A DNA stretch of 64,000 bases from Selenobaculum gibii (lineage in GTDB: Bacteria > Bacillota > Negativicutes > ICN-92133): the NCBI RefSeq assembly GCF_030273445.1, contig NZ_CP120678.1, forward strand, positions 352,401 to 416,400, read 5' to 3'. Shown here one piece after another: positions 34,589-46,367 of the stretch. Both the position numbers and the translations under genes were made by a program. Each line of letters starts with the position of its first letter. Within the stretch, counting starts at the first letter, position 1. The notes below the pieces were generated by a model. That model worked only from the letters and a program-made list of their open reading frames with translations. It did not search any database and had not been told where the DNA came from.

Positions 34589-35554
34589 ATGATTATAGTA
34601 ACTGGTGGTGCCGGATTTATTGGCAGCAATATTGTTAAGACGTTAAATGAAGAAGGATATGAAGAAATCCTTATTGTAGATGATTTAGGAACGGGAGAAA
34701 AATTTAAAAATCTTATTGGGTTAAAATACTTTGATTATCGCCATAAAGATGATTTTTTGCGTGACATTGAAGAGGGGCTTTATGACGGTGCAAATATTGA
34801 TGCAGTCTTTCATGAAGGTGCTTGCTCTGATACGATGGAATATGATTGTAACTTTATGATGGAAACTAATTACGAGTATTCAAAAACATTGTTACATTTT
34901 TGCTTGGACCGTAGAATTCCATTTTTGTATGCCTCTTCTGCATCGACATACGGAAGCGGAAAAAATGGATTTATTGAAGGCGATCAATGCGAAGATGCGT
35001 TAAATATTTATGCCTTTTCAAAATTAGCGTTTGATCGCTATGTTCGTCAAATGCTTCCAGAAGCAAAGAGCCAAGTTGTGGGATTAAAGTACTTTAATGT
35101 CTATGGACCACAAGAACATCATAAAGGGAAAATGGCATCTATTGTTTATCAATTGTATAATCAAATGAAATCAAATGGTTATGTGAAATTGTTTAAAGGA
35201 ATAGATGGTTATGCTGATGGAGAGCAACTTCGTGATTTTGTTTATGTGAAAGACTTAGTAAAGGTAAATCTTTGGTTTTGGAAGAATAACGCGCCGAGTG
35301 GAATTTATAATTGTGGAACAGGAAAGGCTCATACTTTTAAAGCTGTAGCAGAAACAATTATTGCGCATTTTAATAAAGGAAGAATTGAATATATTGATTT
35401 TCCAGAGGTTTTAAAAGGAAAATATCAAAACTATACGCAAGCTGATTTAGCGAAACTTGAAGCGGCAGGATATGACGGTGGTTTTTATTCATTAGAAGAT
35501 GCTGTAAGAGAATATTGCGAGTTTCTTGATGCGGGCGGTTACTTTACGCGATGA
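34589..35554 (+). CDS. hldD: ADP-L-glycero-D-manno-heptose-6-epimerase
   Basis: Extended SDR enzyme that epimerises ADP-D-glycero- to ADP-L-glycero-D-manno-heptose, the last step of the donor pathway. It has 321 residues. [12 protein letters not shown] binds the nucleotide at residues 5-16. VFHEGACSDTMEYD near 73 is specific to the family, as are SSASTYGSG and the Y-x3-K catalytic pair in NIYAFSKLAFDRY near 139-151. The ATG follows GGAAAGGATAGATAAT. The stop overlaps gmhB by 4 nt. Confidence 0.94.
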   Translation: MIIVTGGAGFIGSNIVKTLNEEGYEEILIVDDLGTGEKFKNLIGLKYFDYRHKDDFLRDIEEGLYDGANIDAVFHEGACSDTMEYDCNFMMETNYEYSKTLLHFCLDRRIPFLYASSASTYGSGKNGFIEGDQCEDALNIYAFSKLAFDRYVRQMLPEAKSQVVGLKYFNVYGPQEHHKGKMASIVYQLYNQMKSNGYVKLFKGIDGYADGEQLRDFVYVKDLVKVNLWFWKNNAPSGIYNCGTGKAHTFKAVAETIIAHFNKGRIEYIDFPEVLKGKYQNYTQADLAKLEAAGYDGGFYSLEDAVREYCEFLDAGGYFTR

Positions 35555-36066
35555 AAAAACGAGCCGTTTTTTTTGACCGTGATGGTGTCCTGAACCAAGA
35601 TATTGGTTATTTGTATAAAAAAGCAGACTTTGTTTGGATGCCAAATGCGATTGAAGCAATTCGCTACATAAATCAAAAGCAGATTTATGTTTTTGTCATT
35701 ACCAATCAAAGCGGTATAGCGCGAGGCTACTATGAAGAAGAGGATGTAAAGCAACTTCATCAGTGGATGAATGAAGAGCTAGCGAAATATGATGCACATA
35801 TTGATGATTTCTTTTACTGTCCGCATTATGAAAACGGCAATGTTGAAAAATATGCGATATCATGCAATTGTCGTAAGCCTAAAACAGGATTAATTGAACA
35901 AGCTTTTAGCAAATATGAGGATGTTGATAGGCAAAATAGTATAATGATTGGTGACAAGTTATCTGATGTAGAATGTGCTGAAACTGCAGGATTAAGAGGA
36001 ATCCACTATAAGGGGGAAAATTTGCTAAATTTGGTGCAATGCGAATTGAGAAATAGAAACTCTTAA
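35551..36066 (+). CDS. gmhB: D,D-heptose 1,7-bisphosphate phosphatase
   Basis: HAD-superfamily enzyme that removes the C7 phosphate before adenylylation. The 171 residues are the normal length. FFDRDGVLNQDIGY near residues 7-20 has the nucleophile pair DxD. VITNQSGIARGYY follows, a zinc-type cluster is seen in CPHYENG and CNCRKPK, and MIGDKLSDVECAETAG near the end is the metal-binding motif. It overlaps hldD by the ATGA arrangement. With gmhA, rfaE1, rfaE2 and hldD it completes the ADP-heptose pathway. Confidence 0.93.
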   Translation: MKKRAVFFDRDGVLNQDIGYLYKKADFVWMPNAIEAIRYINQKQIYVFVITNQSGIARGYYEEEDVKQLHQWMNEELAKYDAHIDDFFYCPHYENGNVEKYAISCNCRKPKTGLIEQAFSKYEDVDRQNSIMIGDKLSDVECAETAGLRGIHYKGENLLNLVQCELRNRNS

Positions 36067-36107
36067 TATTTAGATTATCTTCTATTTAGAATGTACCTAA
36101 ATAGGAG

Positions 36108-36245
36108 GTGTATGGATTTCCAATGGTAGTATCAGCTTATTTGCTGGTACGCATAGAAGGAAAACTAGAGCAGTTGCAACAAAGTATCCATGAATTACTC
36201 GAACAATTGAAAAATGGTGATATAAGGATTCGTTGCGTTATATGA
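36108..36245 (+). CDS. YvrJ-family small protein
   Basis: A 45-residue protein if read from GTG at 36108, or 40 residues from ATG at 36123. GFPMVVSAYLLVRIEGKLE is the signature of the YvrJ family: one short membrane segment followed by a charged amphipathic helix. Both starts fit the AGGAGG site poorly (too close for GTG, about 14 nt for ATG), so expression is uncertain and the 5' end may have decayed. The function of the family is not known. A terminator hairpin overlaps its end. Confidence 0.6.
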   Translation: MYGFPMVVSAYLLVRIEGKLEQLQQSIHELLEQLKNGDIRIRCVI

Positions 36246-36266
36246 ATAATGCAACGAATCTTTATA
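36224..36266 (+). terminator. Intrinsic terminator at the end of the YvrJ gene
   Basis: AAGGATTCGTTGC pairs with GCAACGAATCTTT with one G-U pair (36224-36263), followed by a T/A-rich tail. Confidence 0.8.
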
Positions 36267-36333
36267 TATAAGTGGTATGATTATTAAATCAAAAATATAG
36301 CTTGCAAATTTTTACTGAAAATACATTTGTATA

Positions 36334-36362
36334 TGTAACTTAGTGCGATAATATGTTATAAT
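36334..36362 (+). promoter_or_regulatory. Weak promoter candidate of the O-antigen operon
   Basis: TATAAT at 36357-36362 with TGTAAC 17 nt upstream. The -10 is perfect, the -35 poor. Confidence 0.4.
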
Positions 36363-36411
36363 AAAAAACACATAAAATCGTTATATTATATAATAATTTA
36401 TGTGTTTTTTG
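36363..36411 (+). terminator. Terminator-like hairpin in the leader of the O-antigen operon
   Basis: AAAAAACACATAAA pairs perfectly with TTTATGTGTTTTTT (14 bp), directly after the -10 sequence and 25 nt before the first gene. It could stop readthrough from upstream or act as an attenuator. Confidence 0.6.
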
Positions 36412-36435
36412 ATTTTAAATAAAAGGGTGTTTTGT

Positions 36436-37833
36436 GTGCAAAAAAACTTTCCCACATTACGAAAATTGATTTTGCTGGTTGGGGATATAAGTGCCACTGT
36501 AGTTGCAACGTATTTAGCTGTTAATGTTGTTTTCATCTTTATGCCTGAACAAGCGAATATGAAAATATATTATGATATGATGCCGATTAATGTGATATTA
36601 ATGGGAATGTTATTTAATGTATATGGATTGTTTTCGTTAAAGAAAAAACGCTATGGCGAGATTTTTTTAGGCATATTGATATCAGTATTTTATAGCTTAG
36701 TTATTATGATGGCGATTAGCTTTTTTTTACGTGAATTTGCGTATTCAAGAAGTGTACTACTTCTCACTGCGATAGGACAACTATTCCTCTTGAATTTTTG
36801 GCAATATAGTATGTGGCGGATAGAAATGATGTTATCCGCGCCGCAAAGGGCTTTAATTATTGGGAGCCAAGAGGAAGCGGTACGTGTTTTAGCTAGGCTC
36901 AGCATATCGCCGCAATTGAAATATGAGGTTAGCTATGTATCGACAGATAGTGATAGTGATGAATGGAAAGATGTTATCTATACCATAGATCTCATTATTA
37001 TTTGTTCTGATTTGCCATTAAAAAAGAAAGAAAATATCGTGAATTTTTGTCAGCAACTAGATAAACAGGTACTGTTAATGCCATCTGTATATGAATTGTT
37101 CTGTAGTGGTTTGGAGATAGATAAAATAGATGATATTCCATTTTTTCAGCCTAAATATTTAAAGCTAACGCTAGAAAAAAGATCGTTAAAAAGAATCGTT
37201 GATTTAATCATATCTAGTTTAGCGATTATTTTATTAAGCCCAATTATGGTTTTAATAGCGATTACCATTAAGCTGGATAGCAAAGGTCCTATTTTATATA
37301 GTCAAGTCCGTACTGGCAGGTATGAAAATGAATTTAAAGTATATAAATTCCGTAGTATGAAGCAAGATGCTGAACGGAATTCTGGGCCAGTTATGGCGCA
37401 AGAGCAAGATGCACGTATTACGAAAGTAGGAAAGTTTATTCGTGCTACTAGGTTAGATGAATTACCACAGCTATTTAACGTTCTCATGGGGGATATGAGT
37501 ATTGTAGGGCCAAGACCAGAACGTCCGTTTTTTGTAAAACAGTTTAAAAAGGAGATTACAGAATATTTATATCGACACAATGTAAAACCAGGGATAACTG
37601 GAATGGCACAAGTATATGGGAAGTATAACACGACGGTCTACGATAAATTGATTTATGACTTAATGTACATTCAAAAATGTGATTTGTTTATGGATTTTGT
37701 GATTATGATACAAACCGTACGAGTACTTTTAATGAAAAGTAGTACTGAAGGTGTGAGTGAAAGTAAAGGAAAACATGGAGTAAGGAATAATTTGAAGAAA
37801 TATAGAATTAAAGAAGATTTAAATAAAGGATAA
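36436..37833 (+). CDS. Undecaprenyl-phosphate sugar phosphotransferase (WbaP-type)
   Basis: Initiates O-unit assembly by moving a sugar-1-phosphate to undecaprenyl phosphate at the inner membrane. From GTG at 36436 (AAAAGGGTG upstream) it has 465 residues. An ATG 36 nt earlier lies in the hairpin tail. Four N-terminal helices (to about 130) and a nucleotide-fold middle (ALIIGSQEEAVRVL near 135) precede the C-terminal bacterial sugar transferase domain from about 255: KRIVDLIISSLAIILLSPI, then VYKFRSMKQDAE and RLDELPQLFNVLMGDMSIVGPRP read in pieces. Galactose, glucose or an amino sugar may be its substrate. Confidence 0.9.
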   Translation: MQKNFPTLRKLILLVGDISATVVATYLAVNVVFIFMPEQANMKIYYDMMPINVILMGMLFNVYGLFSLKKKRYGEIFLGILISVFYSLVIMMAISFFLREFAYSRSVLLLTAIGQLFLLNFWQYSMWRIEMMLSAPQRALIIGSQEEAVRVLARLSISPQLKYEVSYVSTDSDSDEWKDVIYTIDLIIICSDLPLKKKENIVNFCQQLDKQVLLMPSVYELFCSGLEIDKIDDIPFFQPKYLKLTLEKRSLKRIVDLIISSLAIILLSPIMVLIAITIKLDSKGPILYSQVRTGRYENEFKVYKFRSMKQDAERNSGPVMAQEQDARITKVGKFIRATRLDELPQLFNVLMGDMSIVGPRPERPFFVKQFKKEITEYLYRHNVKPGITGMAQVYGKYNTTVYDKLIYDLMYIQKCDLFMDFVIMIQTVRVLLMKSSTEGVSESKGKHGVRNNLKKYRIKEDLNKG

Positions 37834-37851
37834 GATGGAGGCATTTATTAG

Positions 37852-38940
37852 ATGGAGAAAGTAGCGTTAATAACAGGAATTACGGGACAAGATGGTGCAT
37901 ATTTAGCAGAACTTTTGCTTGAAAAGGGCTATGAAGTACATGGAATCAAGCGCAGATCATCTTTATTTAATACGGATAGAATTGACCATTTATATAAAGA
38001 TTTACATGAAAAAAATGTGAAATTCTTTTTGCACTATGGAGATTTAACTGATTCGACGAATTTAATTCGTATTATTCAACAGGTACAGCCGGATGAAATT
38101 TATAATCTTGCAGCACAAAGTCATGTCCAAGTTTCCTTTGACACACCAGAATATACGGCAAATGCTGATGCACTTGGAACACTTAGGATTTTAGAAGCAA
38201 TTCGAATTTTGAAACTAGAGAAGAAGACAAAATTTTATCAAGCATCTACGAGTGAGTTGTATGGCTTGGTACAAGAAACTCCACAGAAAGAAACGACTCC
38301 GTTTTATCCTCGTAGTCCGTATGCAGTTGCTAAACTGTATGGCTATTGGATAACAGTAAACTATAGGGAAGCATATGGAATCTATGCTTGTAATGGGATT
38401 CTTTTCAATCATGAATCGCCACTTCGCGGGGAAACCTTTGTAACGCGGAAGATTACAAGAGCGGTTGCTAGAATAAAACTTGGACTTCAAGAAAAGCTAT
38501 ACTTAGGAAATCTCAGTGCAAAACGTGACTGGGGCTATGCCAAAGACTATGTTGAAGCGATGTGGCTAATGCTTCAACAAGATAAACCAGAAGACTTTGT
38601 TGTTGCAACAGGAGAGACACATAAAGTGCGAGAGTTTGTTACACTTGCGTTTAAAGAAGTAGGAATAAATATTAAGTGGCAAGGTACAGGTATTGATGAA
38701 AAAGGGATTGATGAAGCTACAGGAAAAACTATTATTGAGGTAGATCCTAGATATTTTAGACCAACAGAAGTAGAACTACTACTAGGGGATGCGACAAAAG
38801 CACAACAAAAATTAGGCTGGGAGCCAAAAACTAACTTAGCAGAGCTTTGTGCAATGATGGTAAAAGAAGATTTAACGAGTGCGAAACGAGATTTGCTTTG
38901 TGAACAACATGGCTTTGAAACGCACCAATATAATGAGTAA
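37852..38940 (+). CDS. gmd: GDP-mannose 4,6-dehydratase
   Basis: Converts GDP-D-mannose to GDP-4-keto-6-deoxy-D-mannose. It is a 362-residue extended [18 protein letters not shown] near residues 7-21 is the dinucleotide site, followed by GIKRRSS. STSELYG and [12 protein letters not shown] near 150-165 carry the catalytic Ser/Thr-Glu and Y-x3-K residues. [19 protein letters not shown] is characteristic. Its partner, GDP-fucose synthase, is 18 kb downstream at 57057, and manC lies just after that. The ATG follows GATGGAGGC. Confidence 0.95.
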   Translation: MEKVALITGITGQDGAYLAELLLEKGYEVHGIKRRSSLFNTDRIDHLYKDLHEKNVKFFLHYGDLTDSTNLIRIIQQVQPDEIYNLAAQSHVQVSFDTPEYTANADALGTLRILEAIRILKLEKKTKFYQASTSELYGLVQETPQKETTPFYPRSPYAVAKLYGYWITVNYREAYGIYACNGILFNHESPLRGETFVTRKITRAVARIKLGLQEKLYLGNLSAKRDWGYAKDYVEAMWLMLQQDKPEDFVVATGETHKVREFVTLAFKEVGINIKWQGTGIDEKGIDEATGKTIIEVDPRYFRPTEVELLLGDATKAQQKLGWEPKTNLAELCAMMVKEDLTSAKRDLLCEQHGFETHQYNE

Positions 38941-38957
38941 TTGAGGGGTTAATTTTA

Positions 38958-41699
<2,742 letters not shown>

Positions 41700-41700
<1 letters not shown>

Positions 41701-42854
41701 TGATTTCGTATGGAAAACAAAATATTTCGCAAAAAGATATTGATAATGTTATTGAAGTTTTAAAATCAGATTTTTTAACGCAAGGACCGACTATAGAAAA
41801 TTTTGAACGATATGTGGCTAATTATTGTGGGGCGAAGTATGCAGTCGCAGTTACTAATGCAACATCAGCACTTCACATTGCCTGTTTAGCAGCAGGGCTT
41901 AAAAAAGGTGATATTCTTTGGACAAGTCCAAATACTTTTGTTGCATCTGCTAATTGTGGATTGTATTGTGGAGCTGACATTGACTTTGTTGATATTGATG
42001 ATAATACATATAACATGAGCATAGCGGAATTAGAACAAAAACTAAAAGAAACAAAAATAAAACCGAAGGTAGTCATTCCAGTACATTTTGCTGGTCAATC
42101 ATGTGATATGTTGAGATTAAAAGAGTTGGCAGAAAAATATGGTTTTATGATTATTGAGGATGCATCACATGCAACTGGTGCAGATTATCTGAAGACTAAA
42201 ATTGGCTCATGTCAATATTCTGATATGACGGTTTTTAGCTTTCATCCTGTCAAGATTGTTACGACTGGTGAAGGGGGAATGGTTTTAACTAACAGTAAAG
42301 AGTTATATGACAAACTTATTTTATTTCGTAGTCATGGAATAACCCGTAATAAAGATTTTATGAAGCGTGAATCTGATGGTCCTTGGTATTATGAGCAAGT
42401 GGATTTAGGGTTTAACTATCGGATGACTGATATACAGGCGGCGTTAGGAATAAGTCAAATGGCGCGAATTGATGAGTTTGTGGCAAAAAGAAGATATCTA
42501 GCAAATCGTTATAATGAATTATTGAAAAATATGCCACTAAAACTTCCATATCAATCGCAGAATACAAATTCATCTTGGCATATTTACGTTGTAAGAGCAG
42601 ATTTTTCTAAATTGAAAATAACAAAACAAGAGTTGTTTGCTAAAATGCGTGAAAAGGGGATTAATTTAAACCTTCATTATATTCCAGTACATACTCAGCC
42701 ATATTATATAAAACTTGGTTTTAATAAAGGTGATTTCCCTATTAGTGAAAAATATTATGAAGAAGTATTTACATTGCCACTATTTTATGATTTAACAGAT
42801 AAACAGCAAGAATATGTTGTGAAATGTTTAGGTGGGATTCTAAAAAATGCCTAG
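41700..42854 (+). CDS. pseC: UDP-4-amino-4,6-dideoxy-L-AltNAc transaminase
   Basis: PLP-dependent aminotransferase of the DegT/DnrJ family that acts on the PseB product. The ATG at 41700 gives 384 residues; AGGGAGATGAATCC lies upstream. The PLP lysine is Lys185 in FHPVKIVTTGEGGM. IISYGKQNISQKDIDNV-like sequence opens the protein and NFNYRMTDIQAALG-type sequence (here GFNYRMTDIQAALG) lies near 240. It overlaps pseB by one base and the AKR gene by 8 nt. Confidence 0.93.
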
Positions 42855-43725
42855 TAAGCTTTGCTTAGGAACCGTTCAATTTGGATTGAAGTATGGAATT
42901 AATAATGCAATAGGCAGACAGCCAGTTAAAACAGAAACTTTTGACTTGTTAAAAAAAGCAATAGATTTAGGTATTACTACATTTGACACAGCAAGTGTTT
43001 ATGGAAATGCAGAAGATTTATTAGGCGATTTTAATATTGCTAAAGATTCTGTAAAGGTAATATCTAAATTGAAGCCTAATATAATGGATGATATTGTGAA
43101 CAATGTAATAAAGGAAGTCGAAAGATCATTAAAACGTTTAAAGTTGGCACTTATAGATGGATATTTATTACATGATGCAAAAGATTTTTATCGACAGGAA
43201 ATTATGAAAGGGTTACAAATTTGTAAAGAAAAAAGTTTAGTCAAAAATATCGGAGTATCTGTTTATGGTGTAGAAGATGCTCTTAATGCAGTGAAAAGTG
43301 GACTAATTGATTACATACAAATACCTTATAATGTTTTTGATCAGCGACTAAATGAAACTGATTTTTTTGAATTAGCTGACAAAAATAAAGTGAAAGTTTT
43401 TGCAAGAAGTGCATTTTTACAAGGTTTATTATTAATGGATATAGATAAATTGCCTGCACATTTAATTGAAGCAAGACCTTATTTGGAAAAATTTAATAAT
43501 ATTACAAACGACTATGGATACTCACGGAGTGAAGCTGCTTTTTTATTTAGTTATTGTAATCCATCAATAGATAAAGTTGTTTTTGGTGTAGAAACTAAAC
43601 AGCAATTAGAATTTAATCTAAAGATTGTCTCGGAAAGTGATGGCTTTAAAGGTTGTTATGATGAGTTATATAACAGATTCAATAAAATTGAACGAAAAAT
43701 AATTGTTCCAAGTCTATGGAATTAA
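42847..43725 (+). CDS. Aldo/keto reductase within the pseudaminic acid operon
   Basis: A 292-residue TIM-barrel oxidoreductase. The AKR tetrad appears complete: Asp47 and Tyr52 in FDTASVYGNAEDLLG, Lys74 in ISKLKP and His109 in GYLLHDAKD. LGTVQFGLKYGI opens the fold. It overlaps pseC by 8 nt and precedes an SDR gene by 15 nt. Classical pseudaminic acid synthesis needs no AKR, so it may modify the nonulosonic acid or a precursor, or make another sugar of the O-unit. Confidence 0.85.
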   Translation: MPSKLCLGTVQFGLKYGINNAIGRQPVKTETFDLLKKAIDLGITTFDTASVYGNAEDLLGDFNIAKDSVKVISKLKPNIMDDIVNNVIKEVERSLKRLKLALIDGYLLHDAKDFYRQEIMKGLQICKEKSLVKNIGVSVYGVEDALNAVKSGLIDYIQIPYNVFDQRLNETDFFELADKNKVKVFARSAFLQGLLLMDIDKLPAHLIEARPYLEKFNNITNDYGYSRSEAAFLFSYCNPSIDKVVFGVETKQQLEFNLKIVSESDGFKGCYDELYNRFNKIERKIIVPSLWN

Positions 43726-43740
43726 AGAGGTTAAAGTTAT

Positions 43741-44532
43741 ATGATTGATAATATTTTTTCTTTAAAAAATAAAACAATTGTCATTACAGGAGGTGCTGGT
43801 CACTTAGGGAAAGCAATGAGTGAAGCATTGGCCGCGTTTGGTGCAAATTTATTTATAGTAGGATATGATGAAGATAAAAATAAAAAATATGCTATGAATT
43901 TAAAAGATAAATATAAATTAGATGTATGTATTGGTGGTAATATTGATTTAAAAGATGAAGACTCAATAAAAATACAATTGGCTAATATCATAGATAAAAC
44001 AGGGAAAATTGATATTTTGATTAATAATGCTGCATTTAGTTGTGCTGGTAAAGTAGAAAATATGACGAATGATGACTGGTGCAAAGGGATAGATGGAACG
44101 ATTAATGGTGTATTTCGTGTTACTAAATATACTTTGCAACAGATGATAAAGCAACAATATGGCAATATTATAAATATTGCGTCTATGTATGGTATGGTGG
44201 CTCCTGATTCAAGAATCTATGGGAATAGCGGTTTTAATAATCCGGCAAATTATGGTGCGGGTAAAGCTGCTATTATACAATTTACGAAATATCTTGCAAC
44301 CACGTATGGTAATAAAAACATTCGAGCGAATTCTATTTCTCCAGGACCTTTTCCAAGTTGTGAAGTGCAAAAAAATAAGGAATTTATTAAAAATTTATCT
44401 AGCAAAAATCCACTGGGCCGTATTGGACGACCAGAAGATTTACAAGGTATTATTGTTTTGTTAGCTTCTGATGCTAGTTCATATTTGACAGGACAGAATA
44501 TAGCAGTTGATGGAGGTTGGACAGCATGGTAG
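43741..44532 (+). CDS. Short-chain dehydrogenase/reductase within the pseudaminic acid operon
   Basis: A 263-residue classical SDR. TGGAGHLGKAMSEAL near residues 16-30 is the cofactor site, NNAAFS near 97 the NNAG motif, and NIASMYG with NYGAGKAAIIQ near 140-180 the catalytic Ser and Tyr-x3-Lys. Similar SDRs (PtmA-type) occur in Campylobacter nonulosonate clusters, but with uncertain roles. It overlaps the cytidylyltransferase gene by 7 nt, tying it closely to activation of the sugar. Confidence 0.87.
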   Translation: MIDNIFSLKNKTIVITGGAGHLGKAMSEALAAFGANLFIVGYDEDKNKKYAMNLKDKYKLDVCIGGNIDLKDEDSIKIQLANIIDKTGKIDILINNAAFSCAGKVENMTNDDWCKGIDGTINGVFRVTKYTLQQMIKQQYGNIINIASMYGMVAPDSRIYGNSGFNNPANYGAGKAAIIQFTKYLATTYGNKNIRANSISPGPFPSCEVQKNKEFIKNLSSKNPLGRIGRPEDLQGIIVLLASDASSYLTGQNIAVDGGWTAW

Positions 44533-45281
44533 CTAAAATTGGGTGTATCATCCAGGCAAGAATGGGATCAACTCGTTTGCCAGGTAAAGTATTAATGAAG
44601 TTAGAAGACAAAACTGTGCTAGGTCATATATTAACGAGATTAAAGCAAGTAAAAAATGCGGATGTGATTATCGTTGCAACTAGTACAAGCATTGAGGATA
44701 ATAAAATTAAAGATGAATGTAATAAATATGGTGTGGAGTGCTTTAGAGGCGAGCTAAAGAATGTTTTATCACGATATTATCATGCTGCTACGTTATACGG
44801 GTTAACGGATATTGTTCGTATATGTGCTGATAATACAATACTTAATTGGGAAATTATAGATAAACAGATTGAAGCGTATTTGAAAAGTAAACCCGATATC
44901 TTATGTTGTGGAGAGAATATCACGTTGGGAACTGGCGGTGAGATATTTTCCTATGATATGCTGAAACAGGCATATTTAAATGCAAAAGAAGATTATCAAT
45001 ACGAACATGTAACACCATATATTTATGAAAATAGTAATCATATTGTACGTTACGATATTGAAGAAGATTTATCAAAATATCGTTTCACTTTAGATACACA
45101 AGATGATTGGGCTTTGATTCAAAAAATTTATGAGCATTTATATAAAAAAAATGCATTATTTACGTTGGAAGAAGCTATTGAGCTGATAAATACACATCCT
45201 GAGTTATATAGGATTAATGAGAATATAAAACAAATAAAAGTACTCAAAATGAATAGAGATAATAAATATGTGAAGGTGTAA
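44526..45281 (+). CDS. pseF: Cytidylyltransferase, PseF/SpsF-type
   Basis: Probably activates pseudaminic acid as CMP-Pse. From the ATG at 44526 (GGAGG about 10 nt upstream) it has 251 residues. IGCIIQARMGSTRLPGKVLM near residues 5-24 is the CTP-binding start, and VRICADNTILNWEIID near 97 resembles the metal-site segment, though with Ala-Asp-Asn where Gly-Asp is usual. Bacillus SpsF is the nearest named relative. The position before pseG and pseH supports the PseF role. Confidence 0.85.
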   Translation: MVAKIGCIIQARMGSTRLPGKVLMKLEDKTVLGHILTRLKQVKNADVIIVATSTSIEDNKIKDECNKYGVECFRGELKNVLSRYYHAATLYGLTDIVRICADNTILNWEIIDKQIEAYLKSKPDILCCGENITLGTGGEIFSYDMLKQAYLNAKEDYQYEHVTPYIYENSNHIVRYDIEEDLSKYRFTLDTQDDWALIQKIYEHLYKKNALFTLEEAIELINTHPELYRINENIKQIKVLKMNRDNKYVKV

Positions 45282-45287
45282 TATTCT

Positions 45288-46367
45288 ATGCGATATATTA
45301 TTTTTCGAGTAGATTCATCAACACAAATAGGTAGCGGTCATCTAATGAGATGCCTTACACTAGCAAATCAATTAAAAACAAAAGCTGAAATTCGTTTTAT
45401 TTCACGTAATTTAGTAGGTAACTTAAATTATTTAATAACACAGAATGGGTTTAAATGTATAGAACTTTTACCTGCTAATGATAGAAATAATGTATTGTGT
45501 GGTTATGAGAAGTGGCTGACAGTTAAGCAGGAACAAGATGCAAAAGAAGTAAAAGAAATATTAAAAAATTTGGATACTGAATTGTTAGTAGTAGATAGTT
45601 ATGCTATTGATGAAACTTGGGAGAAAGCTATTCGACCATTTGTAAAAAAGATTGTGGTGATTGATGACTTGGCAAATCGAAAGCATGAGTGTGATATATT
45701 GCTTGACCAAAACTATTATATTGATATGAATAATAGATATAAAGGTCTGGTAAGTGGTAAGTGTAAGTTGCTATTAGGTCCGACCTATGCACTACTTAGA
45801 GAAGAATTTTATATAGAAAAGAAAAAACAACGACAACGGAATGGGCGAATAAAAAATATTCTCGTATTTTTTGGTGGTAGTGACTTAACCAATGAAACAA
45901 TGAAAACTTTAAAAGCATTGGTCTTATTAAATAAAGAAGATATTACTGTGAATGTTGTTGTGGGTGGAAGCAATCAGTATAAAGAAGAAGTAAAAGAATT
46001 TTGTCAGCGATATCACTGGATGAATTATTATTGCCAAATAAATAATATGGCAGAAATGATGAATCAAGCAGATTTAGCAATCGGTGCTGGTGGAACTACT
46101 ATGTGGGAGAGATGCTTTTTAGGATTGCCAGCGATTGTAATTACTGTAGCAGAAAATCAGATTAAGATTGCCCAAGATTGTGATGAAAGCGGGTTTATTA
46201 AGTATTTAGGTAAAAGCTCTTTGGTAACCGAGCTTGTTATTTTCGAAGTCATATTAAGCTTGCATGGGGAAAAATATAAAAAATTGGAATACAATTGTAC
46301 TAGGTTCAGGAGAGATAAAAATAATGAATGGATTAAATTGTTATTTGCGGGCAGTGGAATTGGATGA
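45288..46367 (+). CDS. pseG: UDP-2,4-diacetamido-2,4,6-trideoxy-L-altropyranose hydrolase
   Basis: Releases UDP from the PseH product to give the free sugar for PseI. It is a 359-residue GT-B-fold hydrolase. VDSSTQIGSGHLMRCLTLA near residues 8-26 holds the catalytic histidine His18 in IGSGHxxRC. FFGGSDLTNETMK near 190 and AIGAGGTTMWERCFLGLP near 265-282 are the nucleotide-binding segments. Its last 44 nt overlap pseH in another frame. Confidence 0.92.
   Translation: MRYIIFRVDSSTQIGSGHLMRCLTLANQLKTKAEIRFISRNLVGNLNYLITQNGFKCIELLPANDRNNVLCGYEKWLTVKQEQDAKEVKEILKNLDTELLVVDSYAIDETWEKAIRPFVKKIVVIDDLANRKHECDILLDQNYYIDMNNRYKGLVSGKCKLLLGPTYALLREEFYIEKKKQRQRNGRIKNILVFFGGSDLTNETMKTLKALVLLNKEDITVNVVVGGSNQYKEEVKEFCQRYHWMNYYCQINNMAEMMNQADLAIGAGGTTMWERCFLGLPAIVITVAENQIKIAQDCDESGFIKYLGKSSLVTELVIFEVILSLHGEKYKKLEYNCTRFRRDKNNEWIKLLFAGSGIG

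Noticed and set aside
36400-36435. Earlier ATG for the WbaP-type transferase.
   Set aside because: It falls in the 3' arm of a terminator-like hairpin and lacks a ribosome site.
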